Shown here one piece after another: positions 20,301 through 30,644 of a stretch of 44,255 nucleotides of DNA; the stretch's first letter is position 1; each line of letters starts with the position of its first letter. Origin of the DNA: Calocera cornea HHB12733 (Eukaryota > Basidiomycota > Dacrymycetes > Dacrymycetales > Dacrymycetaceae); assembly GCA_001632435.1 (NCBI GenBank), contig KV424118.1:1-44255 (forward strand), read 5' to 3'. A program made the translations under genes and the position numbers. Below the pieces are notes generated by a model. That model saw only the letters and a program-made list of their open reading frames with translations, was not told the DNA's origin and ran no database searches.

Positions 20301-21416
20301 ATGTCTCTCCTCCCACTCAGCAAGAGCATCCTCCTCCTGGGCGACTCCATCACCCAGCAGGGCACGCAGGCCGGCGGCTACTCCCAGCTCCTCTCGCGTG
20401 AGCACCACCGTTCTTGCCCGCCGGACCCCGCGCATCGCTTGTGTACTGACCGCCGGATTAGAAGCGTACATTCGGAAGCTCGATGTGGTCAACAGGGGGT
20501 ATGGCGGTAAGTGGGGTGCTGGGTTGGATCATCCGGCGTAAGCTGACGCGAGGGAAGGGTACAATGCCAAGTTCTTGTACGAGATCGTGAAGCAGGTACG
20601 TCACCCGCTTAAGTGGACCACATCGTAACTGGTCGGCTGATGTAGATGTAGATGGTGGTGGAGAAGGGCACCAAGGGCCTGAGTGAGGTCGCCCTCGTGA
20701 CACTGTTCATCGGTGCGCCCCCCGCCTTCGTCTGCATTTCAACCCGGGCATGACTTACGTCGCTCTGCAGGGGCCAACGACTCGACCGATGCGGTCCTGA
20801 ACCCGCGGCAGCATGTATGTCTATGTCTCTCGCTACGGCGTCTGTAACTGAAAGCACTGCAATGCAGGTACCCATCCCGTTGTACAAAGAGAAGGTCAAG
20901 GCGATGCTCGACCTCTTCCCCGCCTCCGTGCCCAAGATCCTCATCACGCCCCCGCCGGGCCAGCCCGAGCGCTTCTCCCGGCTCATCGGCCAGACCACGC
21001 CAGACAGGACGAACAAGGTCACGAAGCAGTATGCGGCTGCGATCCTCGAGGTCGGGCTGGAGCTCGGCGTGCCCGTCGTGGACCTGTTCACAGAGTTCGA
21101 GAAGGTGCCCGAGGCGGAGTGGGATACGCTGTTCAGCGACGGGCTGCATTTGACGCCGGCTGGGTACCAGGTAAGAGGGCGTGAACTAATAAAGTGCCAT
21201 TGCTAAACTCAGCCCTAGTTGCTGTACTCTGCTCTCCTTGCTCTCATCAAGACCAAGTATCCCGCGCTCGATCCCGACACAATGCCGATGGTGTTCCCAG
21301 AGTAAGTCTATAAATAGCTTTTCAGTGCACGCAATTTGACTGACTCATGCCTTTGTAGCTGGCAAAGCGGCATTGACCTCGACAACATCGAAGAGTCGCT
21401 CAGATATAAGGAGTAG
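20301..21416 (+). CDS. IAH1: Isoamyl-acetate-hydrolysing esterase (SGNH hydrolase)
   Basis: Eight exons (20301..20397, 20462..20506, 20558..20595, 20652..20712, 20771..20814, 20868..21170, 21219..21301, 21359..21416) join in frame to 242 residues, the usual IAH1 length (~238). The SGNH/GDSL blocks are present: ILLLGDSITQQG (catalytic Ser), NRGYGGYNAK (Gly block), FIGANDSTD (Asn block) and FSDGLHLTPAGY (Asp and His of the triad). Downstream, ALLALIKTKYP and WQSGIDLDN match the family C-terminus. Yeast Iah1 hydrolyses acetate esters such as isoamyl acetate in the cytosol. This is the most intron-dense gene in the window; the fourth exon acceptor (tag|ATGGTGG) is the least certain junction. Confidence 0.92.
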
Positions 21417-21941
21417 GCCGCGCTGTTGTTGTAGCTGATGAAACCAGAAATCCACAAGTCTTCCATTGATCACGATCGTACTACAGACGCCTTCGGCAAC
21501 GGGACGAACTCCGACGTTGCGAGTTCTTTGAGATGAACCCTTAGTTGCGCAGCAATTGAATAGGAATTGAATTTGAATACAGTACAGTACCAGTTGTCCG
21601 AGCCTGCTCCGGTGCCTCCACCGGGTTCCCCGCACCCTTCCCCGCAAATGTATGCAGGGCGAGGACTGAACGACGAGGGAACTCTTTATGATCTGCGTCC
21701 TCAAGACCTCATCTGAAGAAAGCGCATCAGTGGATGTCCCGCCCGGCGCGTGCAGTGGATGGGACTGAGCACTGGCAGCAGCCGGTGGTCGGGCGCTGAT
21801 GTCGGTCATCATGACGGCTGATACGCCACCGACAATCCACTAAGACAGCGCTCCCTCGCATACATCAAGGTGTCTTAATCACCATGCTCGACTCAGAGGC
21901 TTCACAAGTTCGCCCTTTGCTTGCATTATCGTTCAACGGCC
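21417..21941. other. Spacer between IAH1 and the aldolase gene
   Basis: A 525-bp region without a gene. It presumably contains the IAH1 3' UTR and the promoter of the DapA-family gene. Nothing repeated or structured stands out. Confidence 0.5.
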
Positions 21942-23101
21942 ATGTTCTCTATGCTCGATGGTTTGACTGGCACCAAGACTCCTCGACCTCCCCAGCCGGG
22001 TGTCTGGGCGCCCATGCCGACGTTCTTCCTGCCAGATACAGAGGAGCTTGGTGAGCCCAGAATGTGTACAGTATTATTGAGGTATGTTCTGACGTGGAAG
22101 ACAAACATTCCCACATTCAGGAGACACATGGTATCCATGGCCGAGAAGAAGATGGGCATCGTCGTCGGCGGGTCGATGGGCGAGGCGCACCACTGCACGC
22201 CGGCGGAGCGGATCCTGCTCGTGCAGGAAGCGCGCCAGGCGCTGGACGCCGCGGACATGACCGACGTTCCTATCCTCGCCGGCACTGGGATGGGCAGCAC
22301 GAAGGCGACCATCGAGCTAACGCGGGAGGCTGTCAATGCCGGCGCGGACGCGGCACTCGTCATCGCGAGCGGGTACTATGCTGGTGCGATCGCTGGTGAT
22401 AGGAAGGCGCTCAAGAAGTTTTGGATGGACGTGTGCGAGAAGAGTCCGATTCCAGTTATGATCTACAACTGTGAGTGGGACGTACTTCCCAGTTGCCGGC
22501 TCTGACATACCGGTTGCCAGATCCTGGAGCCTCTGGCGGCATCAACCTTGACTCGGACGTGATCGAGGAGATCGGCAGGGAGGCTCCGAACAGCTGCGGC
22601 GTGAAGTTGACTTGTGGCGACGTGGGCAAGCTGACCCGCATCTGCGCAACAGTCGCCGTTCCCTCCTTCGCTCAGCTCCACCCTCGCGACACGCAGACGC
22701 CGTTCCTCGTCCTCGGCGGATTCGCCGACTTCCTCGTGCCCTCGGTGTTCGCAAGAGGGCACGGCGCTATCATGGGCCTGGGCAACATCAGCCCTCGCGT
22801 CCTTGTCCGATGCTGGGAGCTCGCGCAGGAGGCGCTCAGAGATCCTACCGCCTTGGAGGCTGCGCAGCAACTGCAGGACCTTGCGGCTCGAGGGGACAGG
22901 ACCATCGCTCTGGCCGGGATTAGCGGGACGAAAGAGCTGTTGAATCGGTTGTATGGTTACGGCGGCGCACCGAGGAGACCATTGTTGCCTCTCAGCGCAA
23001 CCGAGGGCCAGGAGTTGTGGGATCACGAGAACGTCAGGGCGCTGCTAAACGTTGAGATGGAGCTTGAAGCAGAGGCGCAGAGGGTACATGAGAAACAGTA
23101 A
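21942..23101 (+). CDS. DapA/NAL-family aldolase with probable retained intron
   Basis: Two exons as the sequence stands (21942..22470, 22521..23101) give 369 residues. Class I aldolase/dihydrodipicolinate synthase family: PGVWAPMPTFFLP, VVGGSMGEAHHCT (GxMGE substrate motif), PILAGTGMGSTKATI, VMIYN|YPGASGG (catalytic Tyr) and CGVKLTCGD with the Schiff-base Lys (~205). Fungal members are mostly 4-hydroxy-2-oxoglutarate or 2-keto-3-deoxy-sugar-acid aldolases; fungi do not make lysine through DapA. The stretch 22051-22104 looks like an intron: gtgagc donor and 54 nt long, but it ends in CAA instead of CAG. If removed, the junction would read EELDIPTFRRH, as family members do. Unspliced, it adds 18 in-frame residues. 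The gene may be functional with an insertion or on its way to decay. Met21951 is an alternative start. Confidence 0.82.
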
Positions 23102-24133
23102 GGTCCGTTCGTTGACCAGCATACGAACAGTGTATGTTGCCGTCATACATTTAGAGCATTTATAAAGCAGATCAAAGATCTACAGTAGTTATGGACATGT
23201 CTGCACAATGTCATCATCTATATATGAAGGGCGCAGAGGCCTCCGCCCCGTACTAATGTGGCTGAGTGAGTCTGTCGAAATATTCGGTCCGGCGAGTGCT
23301 CCGCGCTTCTAGCCCCTCCTGGCCTCAGCTCGGACCATAACTTGAGGAGCAATCCCCAAGCACCGTCCAGGCGCGCCAACAAGCGACTTCCCATGATCCT
23401 CAGCCCGAACATAGCTCTTCTTCCAACACGACGAGCGACGCGCGCCCCGAACTTCTGGGTGGTGCGCAGAGCACGGCTCCGACCGGGCGCTGTCATTCTG
23501 CCAGTATCTAGCTTCCAGAGCCTCGGACCCCTCCTCGGGCTACATGCTAATCCCGTTCCTCCACAGCCTCTGCCAACGGTGACTCGCTGCAGCACGAGGT
23601 AGCGAAGCACTCGAGTCTTCCGCCGGCGGGCCCGGATCACCCTAGCGCACAAGCTTGCCGACCCGCATCGCCCCCTGGAGCGCCGAAGTAACGGCCAAGG
23701 CTTCTCTATGCTCCCACGGGCTGCTGCCGGCGGGGGCGCCGCCATTCATCGAGCAGTGCATTCCCGCCGTTACCCTAACAATGGATTCTGTGCTTCTCGC
23801 GCTGATGTCATTCTCAACAGGGTACACCGCACCCTTGTCACGTAGACGGGGACTCGTCCCAACATGGGCCAGGGCAGCGATGAGCAGCCCGAGACTGCAC
23901 GCGGTTGGCAGGTGCTGCACGCTGCCTTGGAAATGCAAGGGCGTAATCCAGTTCTCCACAGGCACTGCTTGTTACGAGAGTGGGCTATTTTGGGCTATCA
24001 ACGGCGGTCAAGCATTACCTCTGGAACCTAGCAGCTGAGGTCGAGTTGTATATAAGCTGAGGGAGAGGCACGATGGCAGAGCATCACATCCTGCTAGCAA
24101 CGTAGTAGCTCAACATCAGCTGAGATCCACGAG
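23102..24133. other. Long spacer upstream of CipC-like gene 1
   Basis: About 1 kb without a convincing gene. The first 130 bp are AT-richer and likely the aldolase 3' UTR. The middle is GC-rich with open frames that lack any family motif. The last ~90 bp carry a TATA box. It may be a long regulated promoter. Confidence 0.5.
24049..24056 (+). promoter_or_regulatory. TATA box of CipC-like gene 1
   Basis: TATATAAG lies 78-85 bp upstream of the start codon. The paralogue at 36150 has a TATA box at nearly the same distance, suggesting a conserved inducible core promoter. Confidence 0.75.
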
Positions 24134-24890
24134 ATGGCCGCACCCACATACTCCCAAGTTCAAGAGAAACCCCTCTACCAGCCGCCGCAGTACGCGCCCC
24201 CGCTCCCAATGGAACAGGGCCAGAAGAGCTACAATGAGCTGTACAACCATCAGGGCCCGATGCAGGAGCAGCAGAAGAGCATCTGGACGCACGAGGGCGA
24301 GTAGTGTCTAATGCAGCAACCTATGAGCATAGGGGAGCTAACTGCTCTTCCCAGCTGTTGCCGCCGCCGCCGGACTCGCTGCTATGAACGCGTGGGAAGC
24401 GCACGCGAAAGCCGGTGGCCAGGAACCCACACACGAAGTGATGAAGGAGACACTGGCAGCGATGGCCGCGGCAGAGGTCGACCGTCTCATCGAAACGAAC
24501 GGGCTGACGTGGATTGACAAGGAACGGGCGCAGCACGACGCCATCGTGCAGGCACAGCACTACGCCGAGGAGAAGTACGGCACGTCGAGCACCGGGTGGG
24601 AGCACGCGCAGACGCATCCAGCGCCGAAGGAGTATGTCTGGCCGGGTAACTACGGGCCAGCGCCGTACTACCCCGCGTACGGAATGTGGAGGACGGGGTG
24701 GGCGAGGCCGGGCGGGTTTGGTGCTGGGTATGGCCCGCTCATGGGGTACGGCCCGCTCACGGATAGGCTGGGAATGGCCGTGGAGAGCTGGAGGTACGGG
24801 GGCCCGCTCGGAATGAGGCTCTTGAATAGCGGGGTTGTCGGCCTCATTGGAGGTAGGCGCCCAGGCGAGCCCGTTCCTCCGCTGTTTTAA
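24134..24890 (+). CDS. CipC-like protein 1 (DUF3759)
   Basis: Two exons (24134..24296, 24355..24890) give 232 residues. The N-terminus is Gln/Pro/Tyr-rich (YQPPQYAPPLP). The DUF3759 core spans the intron: SIWTHEG|AVAAAAGLAAMNAWEAH, then PTHEVMKETLAAMAAAEVDRL, WIDKERAQHDAIVQAQHYAEEKY (in pieces). The tail is rich in Gly, Tyr and Pro. The family is named after the Aspergillus protein induced by concanamycin, and members are often strongly expressed under stress or changing nutrients; no enzymatic activity is established. The intron begins with GC (G|gcgagt) and is removed in the same phase-1 position as in the second copy, which has GT. A GT-based donor 3 nt downstream would break the frame. 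A TATA box lies 78 bp upstream. Likely cytosolic; no signal peptide. Confidence 0.85.
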
Positions 24891-25064
24891 ATGCTGCGCC
24901 CTTATGGTACGAGCTCCAGACCGATGTACCAGTAGGATCTCTCTTAAATGTCGAGTTCAAGAAGAATCAAATTTGTTCAAATCGGATAAAATTGACTCAT
25001 GCTGGTGGTGGGTACACACGTTCAACCCTCCTTCATAGGATCGGCGATGCGTGGGGATCCGTGT

Positions 25065-26266
25065 CTAGGCAGGAACAGCGACAGCTGGAACATCGATTGG
25101 CTTTTCGTGGATCTGGTCGATCGGCTTCTCCGGTACACCCCACGCAAAGGGCCCGTCGTCGAACACGGTCGTGCGGCGCATGTCGCGCACCTCCATCTGA
25201 TCGCTGAATGGCGTCGCGGTGTGCATCGTCTGTCTGTTATCTGTATATATTTGTCAGCCTTGTTGACAGCGACGTTACAAAGGAGCCCACCCCAGATCAC
25301 GAGATCGCCAGGCTGGTGCCACTGCAAAGAGAGGGTGTATTTAGGCTGCGTGCAGTAGTTGATCAGGTCCCAGATCAGCTTTTGGCTATCTTCCTTAGAC
25401 CAGCCAACGACGTATTCGGCGTGGGCCGCGATGAACAGTGTCTGTGGACGATCAATAAGGGAAGATCTCATATGCAGCAGGCGAGCTGCTTACCTCACCG
25501 CCATCAGGAGCGGTCTGGACCAGCTTGTGCCTCGCAGGCGGCTTTGCAGCGAGCTCGTACTCCGTCGGAGCCTGATACTCATCTGGGGCTGCAACACGGC
25601 GAGAGTGCCACAGGCTGGAACAAATCATCAGCACATCGAACAACTGGCACAGTAGGATGACGTACTTGTGTTCCAGAACAAGCGGGCGCAGCTCCGCTTT
25701 CTTCTCTTCCGGCATGTCACGGAATGCGTGGCGTACATCGGCAAAGTTGGTGTTCCCACCCTCCTTAGGCACAGCATGCGCCAGAAGAGCGCTGAACTTG
25801 GAACGATGTTGGTTGAACGACGAGTCGGTATGCCAGAGCGCGTTTCCTTTGTTGTACCACCAGCGGCGCGTCCCCTTCTGGACGATGTTGCCATTGATGT
25901 CCGTATTGCCGGCGTCGAACAGCTCGGTATAGGCAAAACGCAGGACCGTCTTGGGCCCGCTGAACTTCGGCACGTGCTCCAGCTCTCCGAGCTGACGAGA
26001 GAACTCGACGTGACGCTTGTCATCAAGAGCAGTGTTGCGGTAGACCGTAACACCGAAACGCTCCTGCGCAGCGATAACATCCTTGATTTGTTCGTCAGAG
26101 ACGGGCTTGCTGAAGTCGATGCCGGTGACCCTATACCAAAGAATGAAGTCCAATATCTGATAGAGCAGCTAGACACGTACTCAGCGGCAAAGGTAGGGTG
26201 CAGGGGTGTGCAAGTGAGGGAACCAATCTTGACGGGCTCCATCCTGGCGTCGGTGCTGGCAGTCAT
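25065..26266 (-). CDS. TauD/TfdA-family Fe(II)/2-oxoglutarate dioxygenase
   Basis: Five exons, complement of 26181..26266, 25666..26130, 25494..25614, 25291..25441 and 25065..25240, give 332 residues. The facial triad is visible: WHTDSSF supplies His and Asp, and the distal His is in RQTMHTATPF, encoded across the last intron. The 2-oxoglutarate-binding Arg is expected in the DMRRTTVFD segment. Other family features are EVTGIDFSKPVSDEQ, GVTVYRNTALDD, GGNTNFADVRHAF, HNLWHSRR and WHQPGDLVIWDNR. It resembles the TfdA-like oxygenases (2,4-D or related aryloxy/aliphatic acid oxygenases) found in many fungi; the real substrate is unknown. All introns are 50-52 nt. A TATA-like box lies 76 bp upstream, consistent with inducible expression. 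It stands between the CipC-like gene 1 and the C2-B2 MBOAT pair. Start chosen as the first Met (MTASTD); a later Met (MEPVKIG) is possible. Confidence 0.9.
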
Positions 26267-26923
26267 AATTGCAATAATCGACAAGGGCCGTTGTTGTCAA
26301 GGTTCAGGGAGCAACATTCAATTTTCACCTTACCCCGCGTTCTTATAATGGACGAAGTAAGGCCGCAGCACACATCCACCACGGTCACATTGCCCCCACC
26401 ACTGGTTGGACAGGTCGGCCGGCAAAACGTTTCTCCCGTTCGGACCGTCCCTGGGCGAGGGTTCAGACAAGCGTGGAGTGCGGCATGCTTATTGATCGCT
26501 TGAACAGATGGTCCGCTGATATTCATAAACTAGCTCCAATCGGTATGGAAGCTGTTGTCGCGTCTTGCGCAGGCATAATGAAGTTCAATGAGATGATGGT
26601 GGTAAACGTGAGAGCCCAGAGATAGCACTGCGATTGGAACAGCTTCCGTTGCAAGGTTGCACGTGATTTTCAATTCCACCCCTTCATCGATCGCGCGAGG
26701 GCGTACTTTCTCCAGTTCTGCTGACTTTCAATCAACGTCCTCTCTGAACGTCGGTTATCTTGGCTTGATTACTGCAAGCTGTATTCTGCCTGAGCTTTCA
26801 ACCCCTCCTATGGACACACAGTGTAACTGGCGGTCTCTCGGCGGTGCCAAACTCGAGTTACTCCTCAGCCGGCATTACATGCACGTATTACTAAACGTGG
26901 GACAACGCGACCTTTTCGCCCAC
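26267..26923. other. Spacer between dioxygenase and MBOAT C2
   Basis: 657 bp holding the dioxygenase promoter and the C2 3' region. I see no gene. The left end of the inverted-repeat arm is at about 26935, so this stretch is outside the duplication. Confidence 0.5.
26342..26348 (-). promoter_or_regulatory. TATA-like box of the dioxygenase
   Basis: TTATAAG on the minus strand, 76 bp upstream of the start codon at 26266. Spacing matches that of the CipC-like genes. Confidence 0.55.
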
Positions 26924-28146
26924 CTATCGCCAACTGTCCAGTAATCTTTGAATGAAAGAGTACCCTGCATTTCCAGTTTGCTCCCATATCCCACCGTGCA
27001 CAAGGGCTTCCGTACGGATCGGCGTCAACAGCACCAACGACAAGGCGACCCATGCATAACCCACCGCTCTCATCCACGATGACCCTTTCAGCCCCAGTCC
27101 CCGTCCAACCACAATAACCATGTCCTCGCAGGTTACAAGGACCGCTTGCAGAAGGAAGAAGTGGATGCTGCCTATTGCCGCACGAGTGTTCCGGAGGAAA
27201 GCGAACGCGCCGACGAAGTGTACGAAACCGGAGAGGAAGAAAGCAAAGTAGAGCTCTGCATAGCTCGTCAATCGGGAACCATGTGATAAACCAAGCAGGT
27301 TCTGAGTGAAGAATCTTCCGTGGGATGTCAAGAACTGTGAAGAGCTTCAGCTATCGTGCACACCACAGACTCGGCGCTGAACACGTACCCTGCGCCACAG
27401 CTGATGCCAAGCGCGGCTATTCTGGTCTCAGTATCGCAATATCCTTTACGATTGATAATGGACTCTTACCCCCAGAACCTCCTGACAGTGTAACCCTCCG
27501 CAATATCAAACATTTTAGGCCAATCTTCCGGTCGGTACAATCCGACACCGACAGTGATCGCTGCAATGACCGCATGCGGAACGACCATACTACCCGCTAT
27601 ATTCGTCCATCCGGCGAGAACGTAGACGGCTTGCCATGTCGGACCATCCTGGAAGAGCGAACCTTGGATGTGACAGACGTTACGATATCGGAAGATGGTC
27701 CTGGTCAGGTCGATCAAGAGCCACGCCGCTGTACCCCTTGCCACCTGCCGGACGATAAAATGTGCTCGGCTCTCCGTCGATGTGAGTCTTGACGATTTGG
27801 ACCCTCGTACGTCGAAGTTCCATCCAATGCCTCGAGAGTTAACTGTCAGTTTGAGGGCTAGCAAGATCTTCTTCCAACCCAGCGGCTGTTGCTGTATGTA
27901 GCCCGCTTGTCTATGCCAAACGTCGGTCTTCGGGTTGTGCAGGATCAGCAAGTCGGAAGCAAGAAGCAAGCCATTCATGAAGGTATGTGCGTCATACATG
28001 GCCGTGAGACGACTTGGTGAAGGCGAACAGATGATGTCATATCCGGCGATGGCAGCGAGAGCGGCAACGAGCGATAGGCGCAGTCGAATCGAATCGAGGA
28101 AGAGCCCGAACGCGAAAAGCAGATTGAACACAAGCTTCAGCAACAT
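26924..28146 (-). CDS. Wax-synthase-type MBOAT acyltransferase C2
   Basis: Three exons, complement of 27470..28146, 27389..27416 and 26924..27334, give 371 residues. It is the inverted-duplicate partner of C1, with the same 28-nt middle exon (RAWHQLWRR) and the same intron phases. Motifs: LLLASDLLILHNPKTDVWH, VNSRGIGWNFD, GSLFQDGPTWQ and FFLSGFVHFVGAF; His230 and His274 are conserved. Over the first 225 residues only eight differ from C1 (for example IDS/LDS, PNR/PSR, LDW/LGW, LEL/LKL). The C-terminus ends IQRLLDSWR instead of IQRLI, exactly where homology between the two arms stops. All splice sites are canonical. Apparently intact and therefore likely under purifying selection; substrate unknown. 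Confidence 0.88.
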
Positions 28147-30158
28147 TTTCTGCGAGGTGAGTGAAGGTTTGTTACTCAGATGCTCTTGAGAGATATCTCG
28201 AGGACCAAAGAGCAACACAGGACTTTATTCTGTGCACCGCAGGCTCCCTCCCGATCCCGACCCCTTGACAACCCAGCTTGAGCCCACATCGGCGGAGAAC
28301 ACTCGTATCCACAGGATTGTTCTCCAATCGAATTGGAGAGAAAATGTAGGATCATGGAAGGTATGGTCAACGAGGCTCAACAAAGGAAGTGGAGACAGCC
28401 GAAGGAAGGACTCTGCACGAGATGAGCGATTGTGTCCGTCGGACGCGAAAATCACAGCGAAGCATATCGGCCCCGTGTTTGGCTTCTCATACGGAGCCAT
28501 CATGCCTCTTGATGCATGCAATGTGGGCGAGCAGCTCTCCGTTTTGGGTCGAAACTGAATCATTACAAAGGTTTCCGGTCGTAGTGGACATGAACGAATA
28601 TACAAGACGACTAATACGCACGCTCCCGGACCTACCAAAAGCTCCAACTACATCGATGATAACTTCGTTCTGGTGGGGGCGCGGGAACCGAGGCGCTCGA
28701 CTAATCCTTGCACGAAACGCAGCTGGGGTTGATCGGCTTGATCCCACAAACCGGCCCTCGCCAACGACTCCGATCGAACGGGATTGGAGAAGGCCAACCA
28801 CGCCACCACCCATGCATATCCGATAAATCGTGTCCAAATCGAATCCTTCAGGCCTGCTCGCTTGCCCAGTTGGATGACATAATCTTCGCAAGTAATGCAT
28901 ACGGCTTGCAACACAAAGAACACGAGGCTTTCCATCGCGCCCGAGAAGGTTCCGAGAAACGCGTATCCACCGGAGGCGTGTACGATCCCGGAGATAAAGA
29001 ACACGATGAACAGCTCGACATATGTTGTCAATCGCTGTCCTCGAGCGAAACCCATGACGTCTTGAGCCAAGTACTTCGCATGTGTTGTCAGGAACTAATC
29101 GAACGCATATCAGTTCACGATTTGTGGCCGCCGGTATTCCTCCGATACTCACCCGACGATGAAGCTGGTGCCAAGTGCGTCTGTTTCGATGTCAGCTTTC
29201 ACTTCTCGCATGAAAACTGCGGATCTTCTTACCCCCAGAACTTCCGGACGGTATACCCATCTCGCACTCGCCCAAACATATCCGGCCAATCCTCGGGCCC
29301 GTACATGAAGAGGGGGACGGTTACGACAGCGGCAAGTGAATGCATGAGAAGCATAGCGCCCGCCATATTGATCCACTCGGTGAGGTTATAGACTACCCGC
29401 CACGCCACGCCGTCCTGGAACACTGAGCCGCCGATATGGCATGCTGGTCGATTTCGGTAAAGGGTTTGGGCAAGGTCCATCACCAACAGACAGGACGCGA
29501 TCCCAACGAGATGGCGAAGGGCGAAGCGGAGTCTACTCTCCTTCTTCCCTGCTGAGGTCCAGAGATGCTTGGCTTCGAAGTTCCAGCCGATGCCACGGAA
29601 GTTGTTCGACAGGTCAAATGCCCATTTGATCTTCGTCCAGCTGAGGCCGTCTAGCTTGAACACCTTTCCGTCTTTGTTCCAAAAGTCGGTGGCTGGATCA
29701 TGCAGGACGAGAAAATCGGAGGCGAGCAGCGCCGTAGTGACGAGGGTGTGAGCGTTATACATGCCTTCTCGCGGCGATGGCGGCGGGACGAAGACGATGA
29801 CGTATGTCACGGAGGCGAAGATGGTGGCGACCAACAGACGGCGAAGGGCTGTTGAGGACGAGCACAAACCGCCCGCGCATAGTATACTCGGCAAGAGGAG
29901 GTTGACCAGGGGCTGTAGTGGTGAAGGCATGTTCGACGGGGAGGGCGAGTCTGCTCCTCGCAAGCATCGAGCTGACCACATATCATGGACTGGCGGTGCT
30001 CCATGGAGTCACTTGGCTTGTGCCTTGTGCCTAGCCCTTTCGAGTCAACCAGGTGGCTTTGCACATGATGCCCTTCCCGAATAGTCGATATCCAAAAGTT
30101 TCATGCTGGCTGCATGAGCAAAGAAGCACTGGAGGCGACGCCTCGCGGCTACTACCCG
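26935..30158 (-). repeat. Arm 2 of ~3.2-kb inverted duplication (C2-B2)
   Basis: Reverse-orientation copy of 10522-13760: C2, the C-B spacer, B2 and the B promoter. It is separated from arm 1 by about 13 kb that hold A2, A3, LIN1, IAH1, the aldolase, CipC-like 1 and the dioxygenase. Small indels and substitutions are spread along its length, so it is a real diverged copy. Confidence 0.85.
28648..29930 (-). CDS. Wax-synthase-type MBOAT acyltransferase B2
   Basis: Three exons, complement of 29233..29930, 29153..29180 and 28648..29094, give 390 residues. It is the partner of B1: LLASDFLVLHDPATDFW, LSNNFRGIGWNFE, LRFALRHLVG, GGSVFQDGVAW, TVRKFWG|RTWHQLHRR|FLT and FFISGIVHASGG, with His237 and His281 conserved. 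It has three residues fewer than B1 in exon 1 (NAHTLVTT and LSNNF versus longer forms). Its first intron has a normal GT donor (gtaaga). I chose Met29930 (MPSPLQPL) by alignment with B1; the in-frame Met at 29981 precedes a region that is non-coding in B1. Divergent from nothing close; the GUS1 3' end lies about 0.7 kb away. Substrate unknown. Confidence 0.88.
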
Positions 30159-30644
30159 CTGTCCGTGAGTGATCTGCCTCGGAGTAGATGGCTGCTTGCG
30201 TAACGCACGAGTACACCATTGACAAATCGCCAATCAGACATACCCAACGTCGAGGCGCTCTTGTGCGGATTAGTACAAGAAGCAAGTCTTAGTCTGCCAT
30301 ACATGGGTATGGGAGGCAGGTGGACCCAGGGTTTTCACTCCCGGGCTTCGTCGGTACCGCGAGATCGTCATAGGGACCGAAGAAACAGGAGGCCAACGAA
30401 CTTTCCCGCGCTTCCGCCACGTATAGAACGCCTCGGTGGAAGGCCTTTTCTCTTTCCCGTGCACCTCGTTTATCGTCTCCCCACAGCGCCATTGACGTCG
30501 TTAATCATGAAGATAAGAATGCAGCGGAGAAATTATATCGATTTACATCTATCTTTCCTCCGAAAGTAGAATCCCGTGTACGCCACTGTGAACAACGCTG
30601 GAGTAACCCGAGCACCAGCGGATTCCGGGGCCCACGGCGGCCGT
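30159..30644. other. Spacer between MBOAT B2 unit and GluRS
   Basis: 486 bp between the outer limit of the inverted-repeat arm and the GluRS stop codon. I checked it for a tRNA because of a gggttttcactcccgg segment, but no cloverleaf can be drawn. Nothing else seen. Confidence 0.5.

Noticed and set aside
22051..22071. 21-nt intron as an explanation for the aldolase insertion
   Set aside because: Too short to splice. A 39-nt alternative (22082-22120) is in frame but removes the conserved IPTF residues. The 54-nt intron with a mutated acceptor fits the family best.
23218..23745. Minus-strand frame of 175 codons upstream of CipC-like 1
   Set aside because: Arg/Gly-rich, no motif, poor start context; composition explains the length.
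26935..30158. Inverted arm as an assembly duplication artefact
   Set aside because: The two arms differ by many substitutions and small indels spread along their length, including a donor-site difference and different gene ends, so they are separate loci.
30290..30480. tRNA-like segment (gggttttcactcccgg)
   Set aside because: No acceptor stem or anticodon arm can be paired around it.
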